Of a stretch of DNA of 64,000 nucleotides, positions 46,870-61,497 are shown in pieces. Below the pieces are notes generated by a model, which searched no databases, was not told where the DNA came from, and worked only from the letters and a program-made list of their open reading frames with translations. Within the stretch, counting starts at the first letter, position 1. Every line of letters starts with the position of its first letter. The translations under genes were made by a program, and so were the position numbers. This DNA is from Psoroptes ovis (Eukaryota; Arthropoda; Arachnida; Sarcoptiformes; Psoroptidae), in the NCBI GenBank assembly GCA_002943765.1, contig PQWQ01000006.1, positions 2,232,001 to 2,296,000 on the forward strand. The letters run 5' to 3'.

Positions 46870-49800
46870 AATACATGCATTTCTTCTACAATTATTCAAA
46901 CAACGAACATAGAGATAAGATATGATAATTGACTTCTGTTAATTTGAGGACAACAAACAAACAACAACCATCAAATAACAACAAGTAAACAACTAGCTGA
47001 AGTAGATGAATAACCAGTGAAAATCTAAAGAAAAATACAACAAAAACAAGAACAATTGTAAATACACTAATCATTTTGCCAAAGTTTTTTTTTGTATTTC
47101 AAATTTCAATTATTCACCAGATTGAATATGATAATCATTATCAAACACTGAAAAAAACATGTTGATTGAACAAAGGTTATTTTCTTGTATTTGAAAGGTT
47201 TACGAACTAAGAACAAATGGAAAAAATGATTAATTAATGAATAATGGATAATTTACCTTTTTGAATTTGGAAATCATGGAATTTTCTATGAGAAAAACAA
47301 AAATATCTTTGGATAACGATGAAATATGAATGAATAATGAACGGTTTTTGGATTAATATCAAATCAGTTTTGTGTGTGTGTATATGTACGCTCGGATTAC
47401 ATGGAAGTTTTACTTTGAAAACTTGTTTCTTGAGAAAAAATATGGATGATTAAAAAATTAAAATGAAATTTACATCAAAAACAATATCATTTGTCCATGT
47501 TTGTATGAATGCTATTCATTCATTAATTTTCACAAAAATTTCAAGATTCAATCAAATAGATAAGATTGTTTCATATAAAAGAATGAAAAAATTATTCATA
47601 ATAATAATACATTTGATGTATATAATTTGTATATTTGATAAGACTTGTACAAGACAAGATAATTCATTGAAGTTATTCATTCATTTATTCAATTTTTTTC
47701 CATTTGTTTCTGATGAAATTAATTCATCTTTTAGTTTTTTTTTCTATTTCCATTCAAATCAAAATACATTCAAATCAATGGTACATTCAAAAATGATAAT
47801 TATCATAATCATATTATCCTATCATATCATATTATTATGATTCTTAAATTATAAGATTTGATAAATACAAGACAACAAAAAAATAAAGGTTTGGTCTAAG
47901 ACATGCATCGATTTCTATAATATTAGTCATATACACGATGTTCAATTTTTCAATTCACCATTGATTTTAATTTATTTTTGATTTAATAATAATGATAATT
48001 ATGATATTATTTTCGATGATACGATTGTATAAAAATGATATTTGCTTTCTCGGTAACATTAATTATTTTTGAAAAAAGAAAAGAAATCAAAAGAATTCTT
48101 AGAATCTTAGAAATTCTTAAGAAATGATAATTTGCATAATACGATTAATTTCATTGAACCTTCAATAAAATGTTCGAAAGCGAAAAATTCAATTCAAATC
48201 AAATTATTCAATCATATCATCCAATGTATTATTATCATTGATTACTATTTGATTGCAATAATTATTACCAAAGAGAAAATATTGGCAAATATCTCAATTT
48301 TTCACTACATTCATTCATTCAATCTTCACCGATTCGAAGCCCGAATCATCTCGGTTCTATAATTATAACGAAATAACGATTTTATTTACACTGAAACAGA
48401 ACGAAAAATTTGAATGTTTGATTCAGAAAATAATGTAAAAAAATATTAATACATTGAAAATATAGGACTATTTGTCATCATCTTGGAATGATCATGATGA
48501 TTCAGTATAGTATTGAATATTCTTGAGCAAAAATTAATAAATATGAATATCAATATTATTGTTCTTGTATGAATAAAAATTATTACCAGTATCATGGAAA
48601 TTCATAATGAAACAAACTGGAAAAAATTACAGCATAAGAATCATTGTCAAAAAATTATTATCATTATCATCATTGCTATAAGTTGTAATTTTTTCTGGTT
48701 TCAGAATAACAAGAATTTTATGATAATAATTGAAACGAGATTTGAATTAATATGATGACATATTCGACAAACGATGGAAGAAACATGCAAATGATCATTG
48801 TCTGATGATAATGAAGACAAATAATTAAGGTTCAAATTTCATGTTTCACCATTACAAATTTGAAATAAAATTTTTAGATTTCATTTAATGTATATTTTTC
48901 TTCTTTTTAATTACTTCTTTCATTACATTTAGGATGGTTAAGATAATCACAGAGCATAATCATCAACATTTGTGGTTATTTTTCTTTTTTTACCAAGGGA
49001 AATAAAAATTTACGTCCATAAGGTTTCTATCCACAAGGTTTTCATTTACTTCTTCATCTTTTCCAATCTTTGAAGGTTTTATTCAATTCAAATTATCATT
49101 TCAAGATTGTCAATCGATGTTTAAGCGCATGTGTTTGAGCATTACGTTCTTGGACTACGTAAAAACATTACAACGATTTAATTACATTTTAATCACAAAA
49201 GTATGCTGTCGATGATGATTCTTCCATTCATTTGAATTAAATAAATAGATAAGTGAGAATTCACTGTCAATTATTAAGATTAAAAACGAAGAAATCATTT
49301 TGGACGATCGAAACTCAAAACATTACCAAGAGATGTTTGCATGAGTCTAAAAAATAAATTAAATTAAAATGAATGAATAAATACACTTTTCATTAATGAA
49401 ATTTACGAAATTATTTCAATCATCATTATCTTTATTCATTACGAGTAATTTAAGTTTTTTACGAGTAAAAAATAAGCAAAAAGATACATTGTTTCTCTTG
49501 TTTTTTTCAACATAGAAAAATCATTGTATAGCCAGTAAAACAAATAACAAATTTTTAAGAAATTTTTTTTTTTTTTTTTGTTTTGTTACGCAAGTTTTTC
49601 CAAGGAAATTTTTTCCATGAAACAAGCAACCAGAACAAAGATGCAAATCACACATTGAAAAAGGTCGGCAAAAACTTGATTCATTGTTTTTGTGTTGGTT
49701 CGTCAAACCAAATATGTTCATGAATCAATTTTCAATTTTTTCAAATATCAATTTTTCAATATTCTCCCTTGGCTTTACTCAGATAAAAACGCGCCCATTT

Positions 49801-51765
49801 CCAATGAAATTTTGCCTGAACAAAAAATCAAATTACATAATAATTATGCCCTCATGATCGACAATTCATAATTATCAATGATTAGTAATTGTCACTGATC
49901 ACTAATTGCTGGATAATGATTGATCAATGACATCAGCCTTCAAGGTGGAAGAGGTGGAAAATGTAAGTCATGCGATGAACGAATTTGAAATAGTCGTGGA
50001 AATATCTGTCAAATTATTCGAATAAATTTTTTGAAAAACTTTAAAATTTACAGAAATCATCTCTGATCATTTGTCATTGAACTTTTTCAGAAATTTCAAT
50101 TTTCTCAAATTTTAAAATGTTTATCATTTTCATGATAAAATTCCAATTTCTATTCGATTCAATTTCAATATTTCGTAGAAAATTGAAAAAAAATAGAATT
50201 TATGAATGATCAAACGAAAATATACGTAATCTAATTTTATCACTAATATTTGCTTTGGCAAACGAAAAATAATTTCATATCTTTCCCATTGTTTTGCTCT
50301 GCATTATTTCACATTTGGAGAAAATAAATTAATGATGATTAATCAAACCAAAACATTGCACACACATGTGTATTTAGACTATTGTTTTCGCTTTCCCATT
50401 CATTCATTCATTCATGTCAGTCGATGATAAAAATATGTGATAATGTCACACATAAACAAAGCAAATTCAATACCAAAAATAGATAATGGAATGTGTGTGC
50501 ATTGTTGATGGTGTGTGTGTGGAATGGTTGAAACTTGTGTATTTGGTGTGTGTGTGTGCAGTCGTTGGATACATTATTATACATTCGATTTTGATATCAG
50601 TAAATTTTACGAGAAAAAAATGAAATGAAATAAAAATACGCCGATAATTAATCATTTCAAGAAATTTTCTGTGAAATTTCTGTTAATTTTTATGAAATTC
50701 CTGTAAGTTTTCTCAATATATTCTCAATATAACGTAAATATCACTGAAAAATGAAACAATTTGCAATTCGTTATATTTTGTTCCTATTGTTGGATGTGTT
50801 TCGTATTTTTTTCATTGTTTTCACTTACGGTTTGGCCAAAAGTCATGAAGTCATGAAGTGAAAAATACAAAAGAATAGAATTGTTTTTGATTATATTGAA
50901 ATATCAAAGATTTAAAATTATTATTGATTGATTGATCAATGATAATTAATAAATTTGATACATTTTGTAGGTTAGTAATTTTTTTAGGATTCGTATAGAT
51001 ATCCATTGTTTTATTGATTCAATTGTTTTTTTGTTTTCAAAGTGTATAATCCTTTTCAATGATAATTTCGTGATAAATTTATTGTGTATTTGTGTTGGCT
51101 AATCATGATTCATTAATAAATTTTTGCATATGAGCGCATATGATATTAATGAATCAATAGATTTTTGAATTGAAATTGAAATCCGTGAAAACAAAGCGAT
51201 TTTCTTATTTTGCAAAAATTTTGATGCAAAATCAATCGCATTTCTCAGATGGACAGAAATAAGCAAAATGAACGATGCAAAACCATTTTTCAATGATTAG
51301 CTGTCAAAAATGAATGGATTAGATTTTGTTACATATTTTCAAATAAAAAAAATGATTAATAATTCGCTTCGATCAATTAATCTTCACATTTTTTTGTTTG
51401 TTTCATATTACTTTGTATATTAATTACTGGAAAATTATACAGTTTGATCGAAAAAAAAATCATTATTATTATTATTCATTCGTTAGATTGGGACCTGAAG
51501 AACAAAATTACATGCATCTGATACATGAATACATTAAATTTTTAATCAACAGAAAAAAGGTTCATCATCGAAACACACCTGCATTATGATTTCAAGCATT
51601 TTTCGCTTCATATTTATTTATTCATTTTGAACATTCTAAATTTAAACCTTTAACAATAATTTGAATCAAATCAACTGAATAGCTCATGAATAATGATTGA
51701 ATGAATCATGATTGGATGATGTTTGATACAAGTACAAACACACACGCCTACAGTTATGATTAGTA

Positions 51766-51790
51766 TTTTTTTTTTTTTTTTTTTTTTTTT
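51766..51790 (+). repeat. Poly-T run (25)
   Basis: Uninterrupted T homopolymer between two ordinary AT-rich segments. Confidence 0.85.
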
Positions 51791-54700
51791 GTTTCTCCGG
51801 ATAGAAACAACTAATTATCATTTTTTTGCCGATTGGCAATTCGAAAACATTCAAAACTTTTTTCGTCATGAAATTATTCTTGAATATTTCATTACCTTCA
51901 ATTCAACTGATTAATATTTGAAACAAGTTTAATATTTTTCATCGATTACCTGTTCTTGTATGTACATGTTAATTCATTTGTTAGTATATTTATCATTTAT
52001 GATATCATATCTATAAATAAATATGATGATGATGATGATGAACTCGCCGAATGGACAAAATGAATAGATGAACAAAATCAATAATTATAAATCATAATTA
52101 AAAGGTTTGAAGAAAAAATTCAAAGATAAGGTGGTTTTTCTCTGCTCATACATTCAATCATTCACTTATTCATCCATTTATTTATTCACCGATTATCGTA
52201 ATAATAGTAATTGATTCAATGTTTAAAATTAAAGGGTATACAAGCTTACATGTGCTCGGTTTTTTTGAAACTCAATACATTGAATTTATAAATATTAATC
52301 ATTCGAAATTAAAAAATTATAAACAGTGGTCTTTGACCTGAATGATTTTTGTTTTCTGTCAGAAGTTCGAGATCATTTAAGACCATTAATAACCAAGTTA
52401 AAGAACCTAAGGTCAAAAAAAAGTGAAACAAACTAAAAATTCATGTACCTTATTCATGTGCATCATATATGATAATAATAACTAAATATTGGTTCAATTG
52501 TTGTGTTTCTGCAAATTCTTAATTATAATTATATATGATAATAATAATGATAATTATGTTTGCATATAATTTCGTTTCAATTTTTTTTGAAAATTTTGTA
52601 ACATTTTTAAAAAATTTTAAAATAATTTCATTCGTTTGTTGTTTGGTTTTTCTTATGTATATTTCAAACTATAATAAACATATTTGATAAGTGATTGATT
52701 AATAAAAATATAGCTATAGGATTCTTGCTTTTTAATTTTTTATTTCATCACAAAAAGCATCATTTACATCATATCATCAACATATAATATAAATGAATAA
52801 TGCGAATGAAGTTTTTTACATTGTAAATTCATTTGAAAAATATATGATTATTTGTATAGTGCCCTGCATTCATTCATTTATCTGTTATACCAAAAATATG
52901 AATGTATTTTTCTTCCAAAATTTTGTTACATTGTTTCATATCGTTTAAGTGGATTTTCGCTTTATTAAATGTAATCAAAATCATATTTTGCATTCATTTA
53001 TTTGTATGAAGTAAAACATCAAATACAAAAACAAATACAAACAAATGCGAAATTTGTGATCATTTGTGGAAAAAATTCCGGTCAAAAATTTCGCATTCAC
53101 AATTTTTTGTTTGTTCTTGATTATGTTCACTTGATTATTATTAAGATAAGATTGTTTTTTCTTTCTTTCTTCTTGTTGTTTTCGTCGTTGTAGTTATATT
53201 AAATGAGACATTTCCTTTTTATATTTATGTATTTGTTCATTTATAGCTTGGCATTATTCATTTATTTATTTCAAATATAAATGAAATCATAATTCGAATA
53301 AATGGATAAATTGAATGAAGAAATAATGGAAAAAGACAAAAGTCTTTATTGTTTTTCATCGTCAAAGATTTATTCTTATTTCATTTTCAATGATAAACAA
53401 ATATCTAAATCAAACGAATTGAATGTTTTCGAATGTTTATTGCTGGTCATTTTTCCAGCATTTCTCGACTGTTTTTTAGAATATTTATCGCAAAATTTTT
53501 CAATCCTTCCAATGCTCATTTGATGAATGTTTTTCTTTTTTTCGTCGGATGAATAATGTAATCGGCCGGTCAAACCAACCAACCAACTGTCAAATGATCA
53601 AACAAACAAATAATACAAAGACTCTAGGAGAAAAATGGAAATTTTCCGGTTAGAATGAAAATGTTTCATATTTTTTACTGCTTTCCTTTCTTTTTTTTAA
53701 ATGATTCATATTTTTCAGTATTTATGCATTTTCTGTTACAAATAAAGAAAAAAACACAAATAGATTGCTTATCGCCAAAAACATTTTCTCATTTATTATT
53801 ACTGTTGTTTGTTCGTTGCTGTTAATATTGTTCTCATAAAATAATCATAATAAATGAATGAATGAGTGAATGTAAAATGAATGAAATGACTTATGATCAA
53901 TTTTCGCAATTTTTCCAGGTTTTTTTCGCTCATTTTTGGCTGGTTGAAAACGCTGTAAGAACCAAAAAACCCCAAAATACAAGCGAAATCCATCTTTTTC
54001 AGATAATACACAGAATCAAATACACATAGATTCTTGATTATTCTAGGCTGTCATCGTTGTTTTGTCGTTTGCTTTTTTTTTGCTTTTTTGATCCTAAAAG
54101 TTTTGTATTTTATTCTTGTTTTTTATTTCGCATGTTTGTTAACTGCCTCTTTGAATCATTTTTCACCATTATTCATATTACACAACCAAAAAAATAAATA
54201 AATAAATAAATGGAGAAAAATAAGCGAAAATTCATGTAATTTTTCATTATATAACACATTACATATAACATTTTCTTCAATAAAAAAATATAAAATATAA
54301 ACAAACATTTTCACATTCATTCATTCACAGCGAATACATATGATAAAATTCTTGCTGCTCCTCTCGTCCTTAAAATGTTAGCAAGATTTATTTCGATATG
54401 ATTTAAAATGTTTTAGTTTTCCATTTCTAAGGGGAAAATATACGATAAAAGACGAAAATAAATAGATCTAAATATACAAGAATTTTCGATTATTTTTCAT
54501 TCGTTATATAAAATATAAATATAAAAAAAATAACTTTTATAAATTTTTTTTTCGCTTTAATTTACTTTCAGGATTTAAGTTTCATTCTTGTCAGTTGTAT
54601 TTTTCGCTTTTATAATTAATTGTAAAAGTTGTTCAGATGTAACAAGGCAGCAAGAATTTGCTGGAAAATACTTGTCAAAAGAATTTTCTACGAGTGAAAA

Positions 54701-57256
54701 ATGAAAAAAGGCATTTTTTTACTTCGTTTCACATTTCTCACCATTCAAAAATTCGTGGGTATTCATGTAGAATGTAGAATTTCATGCAGAATATATTCGC
54801 AGTTATTGAGGATGAACGAAACATGAAAAAAATGAAAAAATCAATGAATCAACGTACAAAAATCGTTGGTAGAAATGTATTAAAAATGTAAAAAATATTT
54901 GCTTCATGGAAAGAAAAAATATAGGCGAAATCTATCGAAGCAAATACAGAATCAAGAATATACGATTTATCGATTTTCGACATTTTGCTACCAGGTTTTT
55001 TTTTGTAAGGTTGGGGCTGTGAAAGTACTTTTTCCCCGATTTTTCTTTTGATTAGCCCCTTATTTCGTCTATATTTTTTAAACTGAAAAACTACTGCAGC
55101 AGCAGCAGTAACAAGATAAATGAATGGGACCGAAAAGCTCGAAAAAAAGCAAAAATTTTGGAATCTTTCATTTCATCTAAAAATGGTAAAAAATTACCAT
55201 TTCAATTTCTGTGTGATATATGTGTTTATGAAAATGAAAAATATTGTTACGCGTATGTGCTTGTGTTTGTACAATATATACGTATACAATGTATGCACAC
55301 ATGCTGCAGCATTTTTTTCCAAAATGATAAATTATCGTTTACGGAACCAAAAAATAAATTAATGAAAAAGTAAAAAATGCACCAGTATTTTTTGAATCCA
55401 TTTTTCACCATTCCTATTTAAAGTTCTGTTTGCGTTCAAATTCAATTTGATTGGTTGCAAACGCATACACATACACAGGAATGAATGCACGAAGAATACA
55501 TGAAAAAATTGAAACCAAGGTTTCAAATTCTGTGCTTTTGGATGTGTTTGTTGTTTTAGGTTTACTTTAAATTTCATTCCAATATTCATATTTTCCGTAT
55601 CTGCGAAAACTAATGAAACAAAGGAGCAGAAAATGATAATAAATAAACTGTTATTTATCATTTTATCACAGAATATTAATGCGAATAGCGAGATCAAACT
55701 ATAATATTTATCTCTGTTCGAAGTGTAGCAAAACTAAGAGAAACAAAGAGCGATACGTTTCAAAATTTGAAAATGGAAATATTCAAGCAGGCAAACGAAA
55801 AATATGAAATGACAAAATATGGAGAAAAAAATTATGAAAAATGGACACCAAAAACACAAACAATGTTTGAAATTTGAATTCAAACATTAATTTTCGGTGA
55901 ATTCCTTTCATATTTATTCTGCAACATAGTAATTCATTACCATTTTTCCCGATTGAATTAATGAGATTCAATGCAGAAATGCAATTCAATGCGAGAATCA
56001 TGGGGAATATTCATCTGCTGTATGCGATCGGTTGCAGGAATTTTTGCAAGAACCTTTCTGGTTGAATTTAGATTGTTTCATTTTTTCACTTGCGAATAAC
56101 ATTTGACATTTTGAACCCTATAAAATTTCATTAATTTAATGATGTTTTGAATGAATTTATAGATGAAAAAATCTTACACCTGATTTGTTTAAAAAATGGC
56201 ATCGAAAATATTTTTTTTTTCAAAATGTTAATTCTATGAAAAAAATTGAAAATTAAAATTAATCCTCTTTTTGAGCCCGAATGACTGAAAAAATAGAGTT
56301 GAATTTGAAATGAACAAAACCAAAAATAGAAGATTATACGAATATTTTATCATCGAGTTTTGAATACATTTTCATATTTGGATTGGTCTGAATATGGTAT
56401 GCAATGAGATTATCATTTATCATTCATTCATTCGTTTCGTTCTTCCTATTTTCTTCCCCAGAAAGATTTGTAATCTATAAGCCTAATCCATTTGGCCTAT
56501 TTTTCTTACTCGAAAATCGAATATATTTCTCGAATTTTTGATATTTTATCTATGATTTTCATTTTTTGGAAATGAAAATGTGCAAGGATTTTCGTTTAAT
56601 TTTCTACGAAAAAATTTTTAGCGGAATAAATCATGGAAAATGTTTCTCAAATAATTCAAAAAACAAATGATTTTTGATTAAAATTGATTTGTTTTTGTCA
56701 AGATGTTTTTTAAAGTATCCGATTACAAATTTGAAAATCATTCAAATACTTGAATGATTTGGCTGCCATTCAAAATGTTTCATTTTTAAAGATGTTTTTT
56801 TCAATCATTTTTTTATGTGCAAACATTTGATTAATTCATTCGAAAAAATCTGATTCGACAAAACATGGAGATAATTGAATAATTCGAACTAATGATTCAG
56901 TTTGAACATTTACAAGTCAAGTTGTAAGCATTTTTTATCTTTGAAATTAATGCCCATTTATAACACAACTACGCAGCTATAAATAAAGCAAAAAGTAAAT
57001 AGAAAAACTGGCGTCATATTTGCTCGATTATAATCTTATCTTAATTATTTTTGTTTTTTTTGTGAAAACATAAATAAATAAATGAATATCATTAACAGTT
57101 CAGTGTAATAATATTCATTTATTGAAGGGAGAAAAACGAAAAAATTTTGAACATGATTAGCAGCAGAAAATCATATGTGAATTTTTGATTTGAAATGACA
57201 CGAAAAATTCAAACAAATTGTTTATTTCATTTATCGAGTTAATTTAGTCGTTATCA

Positions 57257-57329
57257 TTTTTTTTTTTTTTTTTTTTTTTGAATATATCAATTAATTAATT
57301 TGTTTTGGCAAAAAAAAAAAAAAAAAAAA
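57257..57329. repeat. Opposed poly-T and poly-A runs forming an inverted repeat
   Basis: A T23 run (57257-57279) is followed after 30 bases by an A20 run (57310-57329), giving a possible 20-bp A:T stem. The spacer contains the palindrome AATTAATTAATT. It may be two independent homopolymers or an inserted poly-A pair. Confidence 0.75.
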
Positions 57330-59273
57330 CAAATGAATTTTAAATGAATGAACTCTTGAAAATTTCAATTATTTGATCAAAAATCTTCTGCTTTACACCA
57401 CCAATAACAGCAGCAACAACAACAAGTGTTAATGATAATGATGATCGCTGTTGTTATTGTTGTTCATTGCTGTTCATTTAATGATAATAATAATAAAATG
57501 ATTATCATTTAATTTAATAGATTATTTGTTTTTTTTTCGCGGTTAATTTTTATGTTTCGACAGCTTCAATTTCAACTTTAATTGAAGTTCAAATTGTCGG
57601 GAAAAAATGGAAAAATAAATAAATAAAATATAACAATTTAATTCATTGTTTATCGACGTGTTTTATCGGCAATTTAATACAAAATTCGATGAGTGCACTC
57701 ATACACACACACATACAAATACACATAAACCAAAACGATATATTCATTATTTTTATGTGAATTTTATTGAGTAATAAAAATAAATTGGCCAATAAAAATT
57801 GAAATTTACAGCCGCAAATTGAAGCAAGAATGAATGAACTGAAAATGAAATCATCCACTTGAATTCTGTGAATTATATGAATCAATTTGACAAATTTTTT
57901 GATCTAATTTCGGTGAAACAAAAAAACCGAAAAATTGGATAGAATTTGATAGACATCGATAATCGTGTATTCGGGTAATCATCACCCGGTAATCATTATA
58001 ATAATCGTCATCATCATAATCATCATGATCATAAACAGCAATGATCTCGTTATTTCTTCGAAAATTTATCAAATTAGACCTCGACCTAATGACCATATAA
58101 TAAAACAACCAGGGGAATGATAAAGATGGGATGAAAATAGTTCATTTAATGGTAAATCTCAGCAGACATAATGTTTATACACATATATTCGCATTCTACT
58201 GAGGAGCTCGCTAAATTTGAAAATGCATTTCATTTCTTTTCCGGAGATTCTTGAAAACGTCTGAAATTTGATTTTTTAAATATTCAAAAGATATGGTCCA
58301 TGTTGGCGTCAAAATACGCGAATAATGGAGATGATTCAATGAATGAATGAATGAATAAGCCAAACTCTTGCTTTCGGTCAATTTTTCTCGAAGATTATTA
58401 TGATGATGAGGATGATTATAATGATGACTACGACAAGTGATTATCATCATCATCATCATAAACATCAACATTCAAATCATATTTATATGGTCTATTTATG
58501 GTTTTATTTCAATTTTCATCGAAATTAATAGTTGAAAAATTGAATATGTCTATGAATGAATGAATGGTGAATACCAATATATAAGAATCGGAACATTTTT
58601 CTGCTCATGTCTTATGTCTTTCAATCATTTGATAATAAATTAAATTCTCCGAATTTTTTTTATCTCGTTCAAATGAAATTCTCCATTTCATTGACCTTAT
58701 GGATTTTTTGTCTATTCATTTGCCTCGCATTTTGAACCATGGATTTCTATTTGCTTGTTGTTTTACAAATGGACATTTTTTATTATGAAACAATAATCAT
58801 AATAATGATAATGATAATGATGATCATTTAAAATAAAATATGTTTCATCATTATTAATGTTATTATTTGCTACCACTACTTATGATAACAATAATAATAA
58901 TGATTTTTATTAATGTGATGATAATAGTAATGAACACTTGTTATTCATTTACTTTATTTTCGATATTTTTTTGGTTGAAAAATTAATGAATTAAGAGCAA
59001 ACAAATAAAATGAGTTGTAGAATTACTAATTTACCCAATTACCCAGATTTTCAAGTGTAAATAAATGAATGGATGAGCAAAATGTATCAATTTCAATCTG
59101 TTGATTGCATTGAATTTTCTGTTTTTGTCCAGTTTCGAGTGTAATTATCTATTTCTTGTGGTTTTTCCATTGAATTTTCATATTCAACGATTGATTGGTT
59201 AAAATTGCATCGAAATAGAAGAACAAATAAATAAATTAATACAATGTAATCTTTCTTGAGGTTCATTATGATT

Positions 59274-59311
59274 AATTATCATTAAATAATTAGATTTAAT
59301 TAATGATAATT
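59274..59311. repeat. Inverted repeat within a homeodomain-core cluster
   Basis: AATTATCATTAA (59274-59285) pairs perfectly with TTAATGATAATT (59300-59311) around a 14-base loop containing another TAATTA-type core. TAAT/ATTA cores are dense to about 59480. This is compatible with a Hox-responsive element, but the base composition also favours such motifs by chance. Confidence 0.6.
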
Positions 59312-61451
59312 GAAACAATTATTTCAAATAAGTGAATAAATTGTTGAATTAATCGACTTCAATGATAATAATCGATTTAACTTAATCAAATTTAATTGAG
59401 TTAATCGATAATTTCATTATGTTGAATAAAATTTCATTAAATAATGATAATAATTTATAATTGTGATAATCAAAGTATTTCTTATTTGCCCGTGGTGAAA
59501 AAAAATTACGTGGATCCAAAAAATTAATCAATCGCCTGATAAATTTTCATATGATAAATCAAATAGATTTATCCAAATAGATTGCGTGGCAATTATCCAA
59601 ACAGTAAGGCGAAGAAAAGAACAGCCTTCTGTGGTTTGATTTTGGCAAACATTTCTTTGAAAAAGCAAGAAAAAAAAATAATTATCATTAATTTCTGAGC
59701 AAATAATGATATAAAATGATGAAATTATATATCATTATTCAATGCAAAGAATGAATGATGATGAGAAAAATTTGACTAATTTTCAAATTAGTATAAATTA
59801 GTATCGACTGGTGACATAAATGTTGACGACCTTTTTTTCCATTTGTTTCTGTTTGAATGTTTGTTCGAATTTAATTTTTTGATTCTTGAAGCAAAACAAA
59901 ATAATTTTTTTATTTTTCAAAGTTCATTTAAATCTGAAGAAAATTTCTGAGTTTTCGTAAGTCAAATGTATATAATTATTATGTTCAAAGCGAAAGAAAA
60001 ATCCAAATTTAAATCTTGAAATTTAGTCAAATTTAAACAAAAACAAAAATTTCCATCATTATTTTGTTTTCAGGCAAAATAAGGTGAATATTTTTCTAAT
60101 ATAACTGACTGAGTTTATAGTTGAATAAGTTGAGTCGATTTTTGACAAAAGGTAAAATGATATATTTCAGCTTGATCAAAGCTTCTGCTGCTGTTGTCGA
60201 GCTTGTTTTCGTTCGGTTTTCGATTAGAAAAATATAGGATTAATACAACAATGATAACAATACGATGTTTACATAATGATCGTGTGCGGTCTTCTGTGTT
60301 GTTTTTGTTGTTGATTTCTTTTGTTTTGTTTACTATGAATTGTTTTACGGAGAAAAAATCATTCAACCCCTTCAGTTCAAAAATTGAATGATTGATTGAT
60401 TGATCTAATGATGATCGATTTCAATATTTTATTATATTTCATTCGTTTTTTCGTTTTGTTTACTTCGATCATTTGTTCTAAATCAATCATCATTTTTTCC
60501 GAAGAAATAATGATTATTATCTTATCTATATTTGTTGTCATTACTATTGTCAACCCTTTTTTTCTTAGCTTTTGTTAATCCATACTAAGCAAGATTGATG
60601 ATGTTTTGTCAATATGGACAAATGAGAAAAACAAAAGCAAAAAAGAAAAATAATTTTCTAAATTACAAACATCATTATCATCATCCTTTTCGGTAATGAT
60701 TGCTGCACTAATCAATAGTAAATTTATTTTTTGTTTTTCGATTGGAGAAACAAATACGAATACTCAAATCATTCCGGATTGATAATAATCGTGTATAGTA
60801 AATTAAATCTTTGACAACAAAACGAAAAAAAAATCAAAAATTTTGATTTGATTTCGGTACTGGGGTAAATCTCTGTGCGTATATGTATGTTGCCATTTCA
60901 TTCCGGTTCATCCATTTCATCTCTGCACTAAAAATAACCATTTATCGGTAATATTAATGATGATATCGAAAGAAATGAAATGAAATAATAGATTTCGATT
61001 AAAAACTATTATATTGGTAATATCATGTTACACGCAAACAATTTTTGATACATTCTTTTCCAATCATTTATTCATTTGCTTTGATAATAATGATGAAAAT
61101 ATCAAATCATATAAGGATAATAATAATAAACAACCATTATCAATCAATCAATCGATTCAATTTTTTTCGATATATTTCATCAGAAAAAATTATATTTTGA
61201 TGATGATCAAAAATGAAAAAAGCAAATGATATCTAGAAATATAAAATACAAATACAATGACACGACAAAGCTAAATGGGTGTATTGATATGAAGTGAATT
61301 AACAATAATAATGAGATCGAATATGATCGCATAAAACAAAAGCTAAATTTCATTAAATTTTTGATTGGAATAAAATGAAATAAATGGAAAATGATTGATA
61401 TTTAGGATAGATATTGGAATATATGTTCTATTGTGTAATACGATATATATT

Positions 61452-61497
61452 CGACATACACGAAATATATGATGATCATTATCATATATGAATGTCG
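61452..61497. repeat. Imperfect hairpin
   Basis: CGACAT (61452-61457) pairs with ATGTCG (61492-61497), and ATATATGAT (61465-61473) pairs with ATCATATAT (61481-61489) around a 7-base loop, with an asymmetric internal loop. It could be a short structured RNA or chance in GAT-rich DNA. Confidence 0.55.

Larger units (their letters stand above)
42861..51765. other. Downstream non-coding desert, part 5
   Basis: No recognisable gene. Open frames are at most 125 codons and dominated by Ile, Phe, Asn and Lys. It contains a GC-richer patch at 45.06-45.33 kb, a GT microsatellite at about 46838-46869, a T21 run at 46502-46522 and a T17 run at 49563-49579. Confidence 0.55.
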
